Part shown: in pieces, positions 10,046 through 20,900 of the stretch
Numbering within the stretch: the first letter of the stretch is position 1
Layout of the letters: every line of letters starts with the position of its first letter
Origin: Anthostomella pinea
Lineage: Eukaryota > Ascomycota > Sordariomycetes > Xylariales > Xylariaceae
Assembly (NCBI GenBank): GCA_963556695.1
Contig: CAUWAG010000003.1
Coordinates: forward strand, 4,650,001-4,714,000
DNA: 64,000 bases
Direction of reading: 5' to 3'
The notes under the pieces: model-generated
What the model was told of the DNA's origin: nothing
Database searches by the model: none
Seen by the model: the letters and a program-made list of their open reading frames with translations, nothing else
Translations under genes and position numbers: made by a program

Positions 10046-10728
10046 GATGTTTGGCTCATCCTTGATCACCGGCATTGGAGCATTGCTCATGTCGGGTGCT
10101 CTCTCCATCGTCACAGCCGCTCCCACCGACCAATTGGGCGACATCGGGATCAGTCGACGAGTCGAGACAGTGCGAGGCCTACCAGACCCTTTCAACGGCG
10201 ACCCCTACAGCTATGAAAAAGGGTAGGTGGAACGACGATCTCAATGTTCAACAATGGAACGTCATGAGTACAGGCCACCAGAATGCGAAGTATGCTATGG
10301 ACCAATTCGCTTACGACAAGAAGGCGGGACGTATATACATCATCTTTGCCTGGAATGACTGGGACGTGGAGCCCCCTAAGAAGCTCGCCTTGCACCAGCT
10401 AATGCTGGCCGCTTGAGTGTACGGAGCGGGGCAGTCGCTCAGCAGTATGAAGAGTGTCTACTTCGACAGGGTCAAGGACAAGGAAATTAATGACGCCGTC
10501 AAGAAGGCCTACAAGAAAGTAAATGGCAAGGATCTTCCCGAGAATGAAAAGGGAGAATTCGAAATCGATAAGAAGGACGACAAAGACGCTTTCGAAATTA
10601 TCTACGACACGCGAAAGGGCATGAGGAAGATGCTCGAACAGTACATGCCTGACCGGAGCATCTACAAGTACCGCGTCACCACTTTTGAGGACCCTGAGAG
10701 GAATATCATCTTGGAGATCTTCTTTTGA
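10046..10728 (+). pseudogene. Broken gene for a secreted protein
   Basis: ATG 10046 starts a clear signal peptide (MFGSSLITGIGALLMSGALS...TAAP) and a short mature region. The frame then ends at TAG about 10226-10228. Coding character continues in a second frame from about 10215 (MKKGRWNDDLNVQQWN, IYIIFAWNDWDVEPPKK), so a small indel near 10215-10228 is implied. That second frame meets one TGA at 10414-10416 and continues for another 103 codons (VYGAGQSLSSMKSVYFDRVK ... NIILEIFF) to 10728. Two lesions in about 225 codons point to a recently lost, effector-sized secreted protein. An intron at 10225-10275 was tested but leaves the wrong phase. The family is not recognised. Confidence 0.5.
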
Positions 10729-11270
10729 GCTGGTTTCAACTTGATGCCCCGTCGCGACGATGGGTTCGGCCAACGGCTACACTCGTCAGAGGGTTAAGGT
10801 ACTAGCCAGGTTGCTCATGGAACAGCCAAAATGTAGCAAACTGGCTACTTGGACCACGCGGATGCATAGACATGTTAGAAGATTGCAGGATGTTTTGATG
10901 GAATCAGTACATACGGGGTTGGAAATATATAGACATAGACCAATTGTCATTTGCGCTTATCACTGTCTCCCCCGTACCGTACGGGGCAGCAGCTGATAGG
11001 GAGACGGGCTTCCTCATGAGGTATCACTATCTAAGGTACTAATTGCGGGTCCCTGCTGGTCAATCAAAAACTTCCTTAAGCTCTGAATACTATTGTAGCT
11101 CTTGGATGCGCGTCTAGTCACGTTCTCGAGACCTAAGGTATGTAAAGCATGACCATGAACACGTAGATTACTGCAATTGCTATGGCCTCAACACACTTTG
11201 ACTTCACACCGCTCCCTTCAGTACCCCTGTGAACATCCTCCAAGAAGATCGCCAGACCAAGCCTAATATT
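10729..11270. other. Intergenic, nothing recognised
   Basis: No coding or repeat structure stands out between the broken secreted-protein gene and the duplicated peptide at 11275. Confidence 0.5.
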
Positions 11271-11469
11271 AGTAGGCCAGAATGGCCTCGACGGAGTCGG
11301 CGAGCTCCGGGTTGGCCACGGCGACGCTCTTGAGCTTGGCCTGGACAACGTCGTCCCCGGTGGATCGCTTCTTGTACTCGTAGGCCAGAATGGCCTCGAC
11401 GGAGTCGGCTAGCTCAGGGTTGGCCACCGCAACCGACTTCAGCTTTGCTTGGATGATTGCGTCTGCCAA
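11269..11469 (-). CDS. Small ORF containing a 36-residue duplication
   Basis: A 66-residue frame in which the same segment (QAKLKSVAVANPELADSVEA, then ILAY) occurs twice, 108 bp apart, joined by EYKKRSTGDD. The DNA copies (11275-11345 and 11383-11455) are similar but differ mostly at third codon positions. This indicates that the duplication arose while the sequence was under protein-level selection. It may be an exon of a larger gene, or a relic, because no further exon is clear upstream. A plus-strand coding-like piece adjoins it (11457-11672, ending YNVTMPDPDQL). Function unknown. Confidence 0.35.
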   Translation of the reverse strand: MADAIIQAKLKSVAVANPELADSVEAILAYEYKKRSTGDDVVQAKLKSVAVANPELADSVEAILAY

Positions 11470-11672
11470 ATTCTGTCAGTGAAATTTCCGGGCAAGACCT
11501 CCAATGGTGGCCGGTGTATCCAGACATCCAGGTGACGCAGACTTGCGGGAACTTTGAAGCTATCAACGAGTGGGCGAAGCAACGGCGGGTTGTTGAGTGG
11601 ATGATGAGCTACGACGTGGAATGGCGACGTACGAGGTACAACGTCACCATGCCGGACCCTGATCAACTGTAG

Positions 11673-13000
11673 CAGGTCTTGGGGGTTTCCACGTTGCACC
11701 ATTCGCCAGAAAGGATGTTTGGTTGATAATTTGACTACTAGGTACCTGCTTTGCAGTTGACTTTGGGCGATAAATTGGAAAGTTGCAGGAGCATTTATCC
11801 ATGATAGCCAAATTGCAAATCGTCTTGCCTTCATTCCTGTGACGCTACGGATATTTTTGGTTTCCATGCTTCTTCAAGCTAGATAACAAAATTACTGTAC
11901 TGGCTGTTCAGCACGCAGAAGCTACCTGTGCATATCCCATATCTCTACTCGGGCAAACCACACCAGCTGCATCCTTTCATGTAACGTGACCACCAAAGCA
12001 ACCACTGCTCACACGCCCTCATGGCTACAAGGTGGGAGCAGCCAAGCGCTCGGCCGAGGCTTTTCGATGCGAGATCTTGCAGACAAGGCACTGAAATGCA
12101 TGGCACGGCATGGCGTTGCGAACATGTGATGTCTTGGCCGGTGCCAATCATTCTGGTCTTCGCGCTTTGCGCAGAGACTAAAGTGAGGCATCGCAGCTAT
12201 GATCTCATCCTCGCCTTTTCGTCTGATGCAGATGAGAGCTCTGGTCCATTTGGTCTCTTTCGCTCGAAGGAAGGTGTTCAACTTGACGCCGTGGCAGAAT
12301 CCTGTGCTGCGTTCGTTCAACTGTCTGTAGCTCCAACAGGCTCCGATGGCTCTGATAGTCTAATCGAGCTCTGAAAAGCTCAAAAACACAATAAAACCGG
12401 GATCCGACAAGTGATAGTATCCATTGAATAGGAAAGCGATGTACCGTACTCCGGCAGAATCCCCCCTGGTCAACCGCCCAGATGGCCTTGCTGCCAACGC
12501 CGTGCTGCGTGAGGGTATCTCCATGCCTGAGCGCCGTATTCCTTGGTGTTCCTGAGTACCTTTATCGTCAAAGGGCGTCCGTAGCCATGGCTCCGTGCCA
12601 TGGCTTCCGTAACTCCTGAATTTTCGAAGGTATTCAGTTCCCATCTCTCAGACCGAGGATCTTGGTGCTTATGGTGCTGTACGACAGCCACCGCTCGCCG
12701 AAGCGCCCTTATATTTAAATGCGTGCGTGTGCCTTCTGCGCTAAGAGTGTGCCGCCTGTAACCCGGCGGACTTCTCTCTCTGCGTGCCCTCGTTGGGGAC
12801 TTCTCGTGGACTCCGTACATATGAAAAGGGGAGTGCCGTTGAGGCTCTGGAGTTCCCTTTCTTCCGCCGAGGTCTTCTTTATGACCCTGGTGGCTTCCAT
12901 TCGCCAGCTGGTCGTCGGTTCGCTCGTGAGTGTATCTCACAGCTAGTCCCTGTGACGTACCTCTCGATAGATGACATCGCCACCATCGTCATGGCCGCTC
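11673..13000. other. Intergenic, nothing firm
   Basis: ORFs of 70-160 codons occur on both strands, but none has domain similarity, consistent codon use or splice structure that I can support. Confidence 0.45.
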
Positions 13001-13019
13001 GGTGCCTTCGTCGTCGAAG

Positions 13020-13490
13020 GGTTTCGCTTCTTCCCGATCTTTTTATGTTCTTCCATGTTCTTTGGTACGGCGGTTTCACTTCCATGTGAGTGCGCTCCTT
13101 TCTGTCGCAGTGTATCGGCAGCCAGGTCTGACGATCACCTCCTGCAGTATTAATCCCATCCCTCGTATCGTGCCGATCACGAGGTTCTGTGCTTGTTTCT
13201 GCCTCGGCGGCTAGAAGACTTCGTTCGTTAGTTCGGTCCCATCATGGCGTTGATGATTCTGATCTCACTGATGTCTCCGAGTGACGTTCCGTTCGAGGAT
13301 AATGTTGTGCGTGCCTTCGTGGTTTTGATTCTTTTGATCTCACACGGATGGCTTCCAGATATGTGTGTCCTTCCGTATTTCGCTACGGCGGCGTACCCGG
13401 CAGGACGCTCCTTTCTGCCCTGGGCCGGCAGCCAACTGGTCATCACCTGCTGTAGTGGCGATATCAGCCCTCCGCGTCATCTGATGACCG
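13020..13490. repeat. Degenerate ~310-bp tandem duplication
   Basis: The segment at about 13040-13165 (TACGGCGG...GCGCTCCTTTCTG...CGGCAGCCAG...GATCACCTCCTGCAGT) recurs at about 13355-13480 (TACGGCGGCG...ACGCTCCTTTCTG...CGGCAGCCAA...CATCACCTGCTGTAGT). Only part of the sequence is conserved, so the duplication is old. Confidence 0.5.
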
Positions 13491-13569
13491 TGAGGGCTCG
13501 AGCTGTGCCTCATTCGTTAATGACTTCCCGTGCTCTGTGCCTCACTTGAGAGGGCTTAAAGCTCGATTC

Positions 13570-13995
13570 GGGGCTCGCACGCCGTGGTGTGACTACCACA
13601 CGCCGTAGCCGACTGCTACGCGCTGTAGACTTCTACTGACTGATCCTTGTCGTAAATCACATCGTGAATCCTTTCTCGTCGTCGCCCTCATTCGCGAATG
13701 ATTAGGCTGCTGAGGAAGGCTCCATCTCTGCCGGGGAAAAAGGGGGGTGGTCGTCGACTGCCACGCGCTCTGAACTTCTTGGGACTGCCACTCGCAGTAA
13801 CTAGATGACGGCTACATGCGCCGTGGATTCGGGAGACGATACAAAGGGGAGTACTCATCTGCTGACGCCTCGGATGACGCGCCTGGAGCAGTCTATCCAC
13901 GCTTTGTTCTCGCGCCGTAGATCTGACGATGCTACGCGCCGTTGTCAACTTGGGGCTGCCACACGCGCCATGATCTGCGCGGTGGACTTGGGGGA
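13570..13995. repeat. Dispersed ~25-bp GC-rich repeats
   Basis: A motif close to GACTGCCACGCGCCGTAGAC (followed by TT or TTGG) appears at about 13571, 13608, 13760, 13815, 13928 and 13955 with variable spacing. It is irregular and decayed; no coding role is apparent. Confidence 0.5.
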
Positions 13996-14299
13996 TGAGG
14001 TGTTCATGAAAGGGAACACTCGCTCTCGAGTCGTCTCTCCTCTGCTAGCGCCCTCGTCGGCGCCCTCATCGGCGCACCCAGCATTCAACAACACTTCACG
14101 AGCCCACAGGCAGGCAGTAAAGAGTACAAAATTCCTCTCAGATATTGCACCTTGCCGAAGGACAAAAGCTTGACTTGTGAGAAGAATCATACAACAGAAG
14201 GCATCACATGCCCGTCTGTGATAGATAGTTAAATCTACCTGCTCAACGCTCAACGCCCGAACGCATAACTCATACATCGTAGCATACGGTCCCCTACCT

Positions 14300-15051
14300 C
14301 TACTCAGACAGGAAGTCGTAGATCATCTTCATGTTGTAAAACTTGCCCTTCTTTGCAACCACCACATTGCGCGCATACCTCCTCTCGCCCCCGACCATCT
14401 GAAACCCCCAGACCTGCGTAGCCGTCCAGTCGGAATCCAGACTCTCGACAAAGCTATAGACATGAGTCTCGCCCTTCGGCCCGCCCCCCTCGCCCTCCTC
14501 GATCCAGTCAGCAGCCAAGAACCCGCTCCCATCAACCCAGCCCTTGGCGACGGCCTCACCTCCCGCCGCCACCAGCGCGGCCAGCTCGTCGGCGCCCATC
14601 CAGCGGCCGTGTCCCCGCACCGTGCCGAATAGCCAGTCGCTGTGCTCGCGGAACTCGTCGTCCAGCGACCGGTTCTCCTGCGTGCCCTTCAACCCGCCCG
14701 TCACCAGCTGCGTGATGTCGATGCGCGTCACCTGCTCCGTGGATGTCGAGGGCGGCTTCGGCGCGCCGATGTACTGCTTTATGTCCAGCGTCACGCTGGC
14801 GGCGCCGATGGCCTTGCGCGTCAGCCAGCCGATGCCCTGCATGGAGAGGGCCGGGTCGACGGGGTCGGAGAGGGTCTTGTTCTGTGGTGGCGGTGGTGGT
14901 TGATTAGCTGACTGGCTTGGTCCGGCTTGCGCAGTGGGAGGTCACGGCTTTCGGGGCTGGATGCCGGAGGTCAGGCAATAGGAAATGGGTTCCTTACCAG
15001 CGCCCACTTGCCGTTTATATCCCCAATCGTCTTCGACGCCGGTGCCGCCAT
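14300..15051 (-). CDS. Conserved fungal lipocalin-like protein
   Basis: A 211-residue soluble protein encoded by two exons. Exon 1 (15051-14998) gives MAAPASKTIGDINGKWAL. A 116-nt intron (14997-14882, GTAAGG, branch CTAATC, CACAG) joins in phase 0 to exon 2 (14881-14300) at NKTLSDPVDPALSMQGIGWL. The order is a short N-terminal strand with the G-x-W-x-L/N-K pattern, WLTRKAIGAASVTLDIKQY, an ENRSLDDEFREHSDWLFGTV core and a C-terminal WGFQMVGGERRYARNVVV. This matches a widespread fungal family of unknown role with a predicted lipocalin/fatty-acid-binding beta barrel. No signal peptide is seen, so it is likely cytosolic. The ligand is unknown; the assignment rests on recalled family resemblance. 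Confidence 0.78.
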
Positions 15052-16601
15052 GATGTCGGATATATGGTGTGTTTAGAGGCGTTTATATGCCGTTGTGGTC
15101 ATGTAGGTAGGTAGCCCCGCGACGAATGATTGATTCTATGGCGGGCTAGATGGAGTCGGCCGTTTCGCAAGATATTCGGAGTCAACAGGTGAAGAGGCAG
15201 TCCGTTTGGGCAAACGGATGAAGTCGTGAGATAAAGAGTGATCGCGACTCTCGGAGCTTTGCGAACCTAGCAGCTGCGCTCCGGTCGGCCAGTCAGCCAG
15301 TCAGCCAACATCCGATATATAATTTCGTTGAGAGTCTGAGAGCAATAGTAGGTTGACACAATCGGCCGAGGCACTGCGACACCCCGGTCGCTCGGCCGTC
15401 ACAAGCTTTGGAGGGGTGTTCCTATTTGGGGATGCCTGTCCGGATTGCGGCGTGCGGGGTTGACAGGCAGGTTCCAATGTGATAGGGGGGCTGACTTGAT
15501 GAGGACGCCATGCCGCCGCCGTTGACGAACGCCCCGTCGTTCTATTTATTCTAGAAACCGAACGGTCCTTGGTACCTATGCCAGCTTGGTGGTGTTGAAC
15601 ACGCGTAACCAACGGCTTTGCTAAAATTCAGTATCACAACAAGGGCCCTGCCCATTGCCCAAAACCCCCTACCTGTAGGTACGAGAGGAGATGATAGGTG
15701 TAGTTCCATTAGACTTGGTCCATACAATTACATCTAAGCACTGTCTCTACATACCTCCAATTAGTTCCGTGTGTAATGCTGTATATTCGTCCTGCAACAT
15801 ACATCCCGAGGTGTCTCGTGATAAAGTCGGCATCGTATGTGATCAACATGTGGTAACTTCCATCCTCACTGCAAGCCAGTAGTAAAGCCAGTAAGGTAGT
15901 CTCCCCTATCCCGATGTCCAGGGGGGCAAGCAGCTCGCAATCGTAAAGGCACGCAAGCGCGGCCTTTTGCAAATGTCCCGAGGCCGTTTGTCCAACGGCA
16001 CCTCATGGACGCGTCTCTTTCATGTGATGTGACGCCGACTTGCAGCTCGTCGGGACTGTGATGGAATCCATGCCGGGCTGTAAGCACCACTCATTAGGGT
16101 TACTATGCATGTGCATGCAAGCCATGGGGCCTCTTGATGAAGTCTCGGGTTCGGGAAATGTCTTATTAGAAGATTGAAGTCCCTCCCACGACAGGCCGCA
16201 GCCCGTGAGGTGTGATCAAGCCGACCACCCCCGGGAGCTTCGTTTATGTATCGTTCCGCGACGGCAAAAGAAAAAAATTGGATATCCTACTCATACAATG
16301 CCACTGTTCTTTGCACCTATAGACGAATTTTGGGACAAGACGAAAAACCCGCCACCGCCTCTGGTCCCCCTGCCCTCCTGCCATCCAATGCTCCAACCTC
16401 GGCCGTCATCATCGCAAGTCGGTGCCGATTGGCGTCGTTATTGTTCATGCGAGGTACCGAACTGTGAGGTTGCCACTTGGCTGATACGACGTCGTCCTCC
16501 TCCATCTTACAAAACCACACTCGGGCTGGGGTATGTATGTTGATTCGGCCAAAGGTAAAAAGAAAAGCCCCGATACGAGGCCAAAGCGCGCGCCACCGAG
16601 A
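15052..16601. other. Intergenic, nothing recognised
   Basis: This is the upstream region of the lipocalin-like gene and the downstream region of the epimerase gene. Positions 15285-15308 contain a short run of CAGCCAGT repeats. No coding exon can be supported. Confidence 0.5.
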
Positions 16602-17909
16602 TCACGGCCACCACTTCATTTTCTTGTAACTTTCAATCACCTCCTCCACCAGCTCCTTGGAGATGACGGGCTTCTGGTACGAGAACCCGACCACCGTCTC
16701 GAGCCGGCTGCCATCCATGCTGAGATCCGTGTCCTTCAGCAGTTCCTTTTCCATAAAAGGTGTCAAAGGGCCCGGTCTCGTGATGCCGGCGTCGGCGAGG
16801 AGGTCCGCCCAGGGGCCGAGCACGTCATCGTTCACGTCGTCCACCAGGCTGTCCATGTTCAGGCGCGCAAAGTTGCTCAGCAGCTGGCCCTGGAACCCCC
16901 ATTTGATGCCGAACACCTCGCCAATGATGCCGGCAACCATGCCCTGCGTTGTGACACCCTTGTCGACCACGTTGAATATCGGCGCCCCGTCACCCATGCT
17001 TTTAGCGTCCCAATTGGGCTTGCCTGCGTCGTACCAGGCGGCGACGGCCCACAGAGCCCGTGTCACGTCTTCGATGTGTGCCGTGTTCGTACGCAGGTCC
17101 TTGGTCCACAGCCACTTCATCTCCTCATCGAGGGCCTGGTATACGCGCGCCAGGCTGAGTGCTGTGGCCACCCACTGCGATGCATACGGGCCGTAAACAT
17201 GGGGTAGGCGCACAATGACCAGGTTGAGCCTGCAAGAAGAAAGTGTTCGGTCAGCCTCCGTTACCCCGTGTGCGTGTGCATTCTCCTGTCGGGGACCTAC
17301 CCTTCCATCTTGGCCAGCTCCTCCTCCGCTTGCGCCTTGTATACGGCGATTTTACTCCATGGTTTCGTCTTGTCTCCTTCCTTGCTGGGCGACGAGTTCG
17401 GCTTGTACACCATGCCTGTGCTGAGTTCCACAAAGCACTTGACCTTTCGTTTCGCCGCCTCCTTGCCCACCGCTAACGACAAGCCTAGCGACCGTACTTT
17501 GTATACCTCATCCTCTTGAGAGTATCTTGTTTCACCACCACAGTTGAAGACGTAATCCCATTGTTTGCCGTCGGTCCGATCGAATATCCGCGCCAGGGCT
17601 TCTACGAGGAGCGACAGGTATTAGTAGGGCCATCAAAAACAGCTATCTCGCTACCTGAACAGTGAGCAGGCATGAGGAGGGCGTTGCTACCCCCAAGGAC
17701 GTACGTTCTTTGCTGGCATCGGCCTGCATGAAATTGCTTCCCGAACATGCCGCTTCGAACTCTGGAGCTAGCCATGCCAGTTGTGGCAGGACTTTGTCCA
17801 CCAAGCGAAGCTCAGAAGCCAAGCTGTTCTCGTGTATGTGTTTCGCCAAGAACCGTCCAATATATCCCAAGCCTCCAATGATGAGGACCGAAGGCTTTTC
17901 TGAAGCCAT
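16602..17909 (-). CDS. NAD-dependent epimerase/dehydratase (extended SDR)
   Basis: A 377-residue oxidoreductase-type protein with an N-terminal Rossmann fold. Exon 1 (17909-17705) shows the nucleotide-binding motif GGLGYIG (residues 12-18). Intron 1 (17704-17602, GTACGT, branch CTACTAATAC, GTAG) and intron 2 (17300-17230, GTAGGT, TTGCAG) are both in phase, giving exon 2 (17601-17301) and exon 3 (17229-16602). Exon 2 has CFVELSTGMVYKP, and the end of exon 2 plus exon 3 gives VIVRLPHVYGPYA, both typical of the NAD-dependent epimerase/3-beta-HSD family. The usual Tyr-xxx-Lys catalytic pair is not clear: the likely tyrosine sits in VYKAQAEEEL, without Lys four residues later. Substrate specificity or even catalysis is therefore uncertain. 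No membrane segment was seen. Confidence 0.85.
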
Positions 17910-20900
17910 TGTTGGTATGAGTAGGCCGCGGCAGATTGGGGAATCGCAGAGGGTTCCGACGGAGCGGGTTGAGTTTGGGCGCGGCGCGGCGCGGGGCTGG
18001 AGGTACAAAAAATGGATCGAGACCAGTGAGGTCGAGGTCGAGGTCGAGGACGGGCAGTGTTGGCAGAGTTGCAGGTCGACTTGGGTCTGTATGCAGTCGC
18101 CTTCAAGAGCTTGAGGAGACAAAGCACCGACGGGGTGATGATATTATGTACTGGTCACCTTGATCAAGTACAGATGCCCATAGAACAAGGGAGTGAGGTC
18201 GAATATTGTCAGATGGACAAGGCTAATATTTGCTCATTCGCTGCTTAGGGCAATCAAGTCCGAGCGAAAGCGCCAGCCCTATATATGTAGGCAGCAGGAG
18301 CTCCTTTGGTGAATAAAGGGACCTGCTCTCTCTCTCTCAGTGCGACGTCGACTAGAAGGTACCTGCGTGTGCGTGCGTGCGAGACTGGGATGTAGGTTGT
18401 AGATACGGTAGCTAAGGTAGCGCAAAGAGTAAGAGAAGGTTGCCGTGGTCCGTGTGGGTGCGCGAGGCGTTCGCAATGTGACGCAGGGGAGGCTTGGGAT
18501 ATGAACTGGATATGAACTACCTGCACGAGGAACCGGTCTGGGAAAGATGGTGAAAGTCGGTAAAAGTGACAAAGAGACAAACAGGCACCCCATATGGGTG
18601 GGTATTATTAAGAAAAGAGGCCGCCGCCACGGCCCACTAGTCTTGGTGGTATTTGATGAAGATGGGTTTGATCTCTTAGTTTATTAGGTGGAGGGTGGAG
18701 GGAGGTAGGCAAGCAGCACTGAGTAGGCAAGACACATGACAGACAGGCGCAGGTTGACAGGGGATGGAGCATCATCTCAGTGCGTCAGTCAGGGGGGGGG
18801 ACAGGGGAGACAGGGGAGACAGGGGAGACAGAGGACTCAGGAGGGACCTGGGAGGGAGAAGAGGTGGAGACAGTGCGGGTTGGTCCTTGTCATAAGTTGT
18901 GGCTCATTTATTAATAATACAGCAGTTGCCAGTGATGGCAGTAACGTTAGTAGGGTGTCGCTCTTTCCCAGATGGCAGATGGAAACTGGCCATGTCTATA
19001 TCTCATAGGTATTTCGGTATCTTTATCGTTTTATTATTGCCAATTGAACTTTATCAACCCCGACCTCAGTCATTAGACTGACATTAGGGTTCACCCAGTA
19101 CAGGAACTCCAGGGACGGCAGCTCCTGAGTTCTGAGCTATGCTGCATGGAGGAAGCCGAAGCCGGTCATTTCACACGAAACATCCCGTGGCTCAAACTCG
19201 ATCTTCATTCCGGATCGGGAGCTCCTGTTCTTCATCATCATCATCGTCACCCTACCTGCTGCTTGTTACCTGCAATGAAGATCGACCACTCAACCTCGTA
19301 AGTGTTCGATTTCGCTTCCCTGCTTGCAAAAAGGGTATCGACATTCAACATTCAGCATGGTCGATGACTACACCACCACCATCACCATCACCACCTGCAC
19401 TGGCGCACAGCTGCATTACCGGAACTGCACTTGACAGGCCTCCCGGAGCCTCCATCAGACGACAAGCTTCTCGCGCGGAGCCATTCAAACCCCAGGAACC
19501 ATACATGAGAAATGCTGGTATCAAACCCACGTCAGAGAAAGTCTCCATGCCCCCGGTACGAAAAGATAGGCCTGGTCTGATGTCAAACCTTGGCCCTTGG
19601 CGTGTCGAAATTCACCACGTCTCATCAATGAATCATCTCCCGACGAGTTTTGGCGTCGTGTCCGCTGTTCAGAGCTTCACCGCGTCGCTCTCTTCTCATA
19701 CCGCAGATGTGCGCCTCACGTGTTGACTTGCCCCTACCAAACAAAACCATTCCTCACCCATGGCCGATCTCGGTACTTCCCACCCATCTCGACTTGTACG
19801 ACATTGTGATTGGAGAAGGGGTCCTCACGAGGCGGTCTGTCAAGACGCGGGCATTCACATTGGGCCGTCCTACTTTTGACCATTCATTTGGACTACTGTG
19901 ACCTCACCACCTCCCCGCCTCGTACCCCAGCAGACCGCAAATTCGTCGAGAATTTGCAGCTCACGTTCATGTCAACTGTATTCACAAATTTGAGGTACCT
20001 GAGATTTGACCACCAGGCGTGCCGGTACTGTGGTTGACATGCCGCGAACCCACAGACACTGTAGGTCAAGTTTCAACGTGACGCGGTAGGGATTGGGAGT
20101 GATTCAGGTAACATCCTGAATATGCCAGCAACAGCGCACCGAAACCGCCTGTCGTGACATGTCACCGCGAAGTCGTTCAACGTACCCGCGCCCCATAGGT
20201 TATCTCAACGTGCACTCATCGTTGTGCCAAAAATCTCCTCTGCGGCGGAACCCCAGATGCGGGGCTGCCCAAAGTTCCGGTCACTGCCTCATGGGGGGTC
20301 GTCAGCTGTTCGTGGAAATGTCGCGTCAATGGTCAGCTGGCTGCTGGTGATCCCGCAAAGGGTTCCAGTTATCCGCTTTGCCAGGGACCTCCCCCTGACC
20401 TGACCGAGGCCAGGGGTCCGGCTGAGTTTTTCTAGAAACATTCCATGCATCCGTGGACGATCCCTCAAATCCACCTGCGCGCCACATCAAGCCAAGATCC
20501 GCAATTTGGTGCCGATGGAACTCGTTTGTCTCTTGGCTATCTCAACCTGCGACGGAAAATACCCAAAATGACCTACAGACAGGAGCACAGTACAGTAACA
20601 GAGTGCTTCACCGGCACGACCGGGCTTCAAAGGGCCTGCGTTACGCAGTACCCGCCCAGACTAATAACCTCGCTGGTACTGACATGCAAGGAGAAAGGCT
20701 CTGTGACGAGACTACCACATTTACCTACCACTTTGAGCAACTCAACGGGGGTCCTCTCTCTTTCACTCACCGACTCTGAGCTGTTTAGGCAAAAGCTTGC
20801 AGCCGCGAAGCGAGCGACGCAAGGTAATGCCCATTCCTTCCGTCCAGCCGCCTGCACCGGGTAGTTCCCCGTGCGCGTGGGATATGTATAATGGGCTGCC

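Noticed and set aside
10225..10275. Possible intron rescuing the secreted-protein gene
   Set aside because: The donor GTAGGT and acceptor TACAG exist, but joining them puts the downstream exon in the wrong frame, so a small indel is the better explanation.
12470..12940. 156-codon minus-strand ORF
   Set aside because: It is Arg/His/Gln-rich, overlapped by other frames, and has no recognisable motif.
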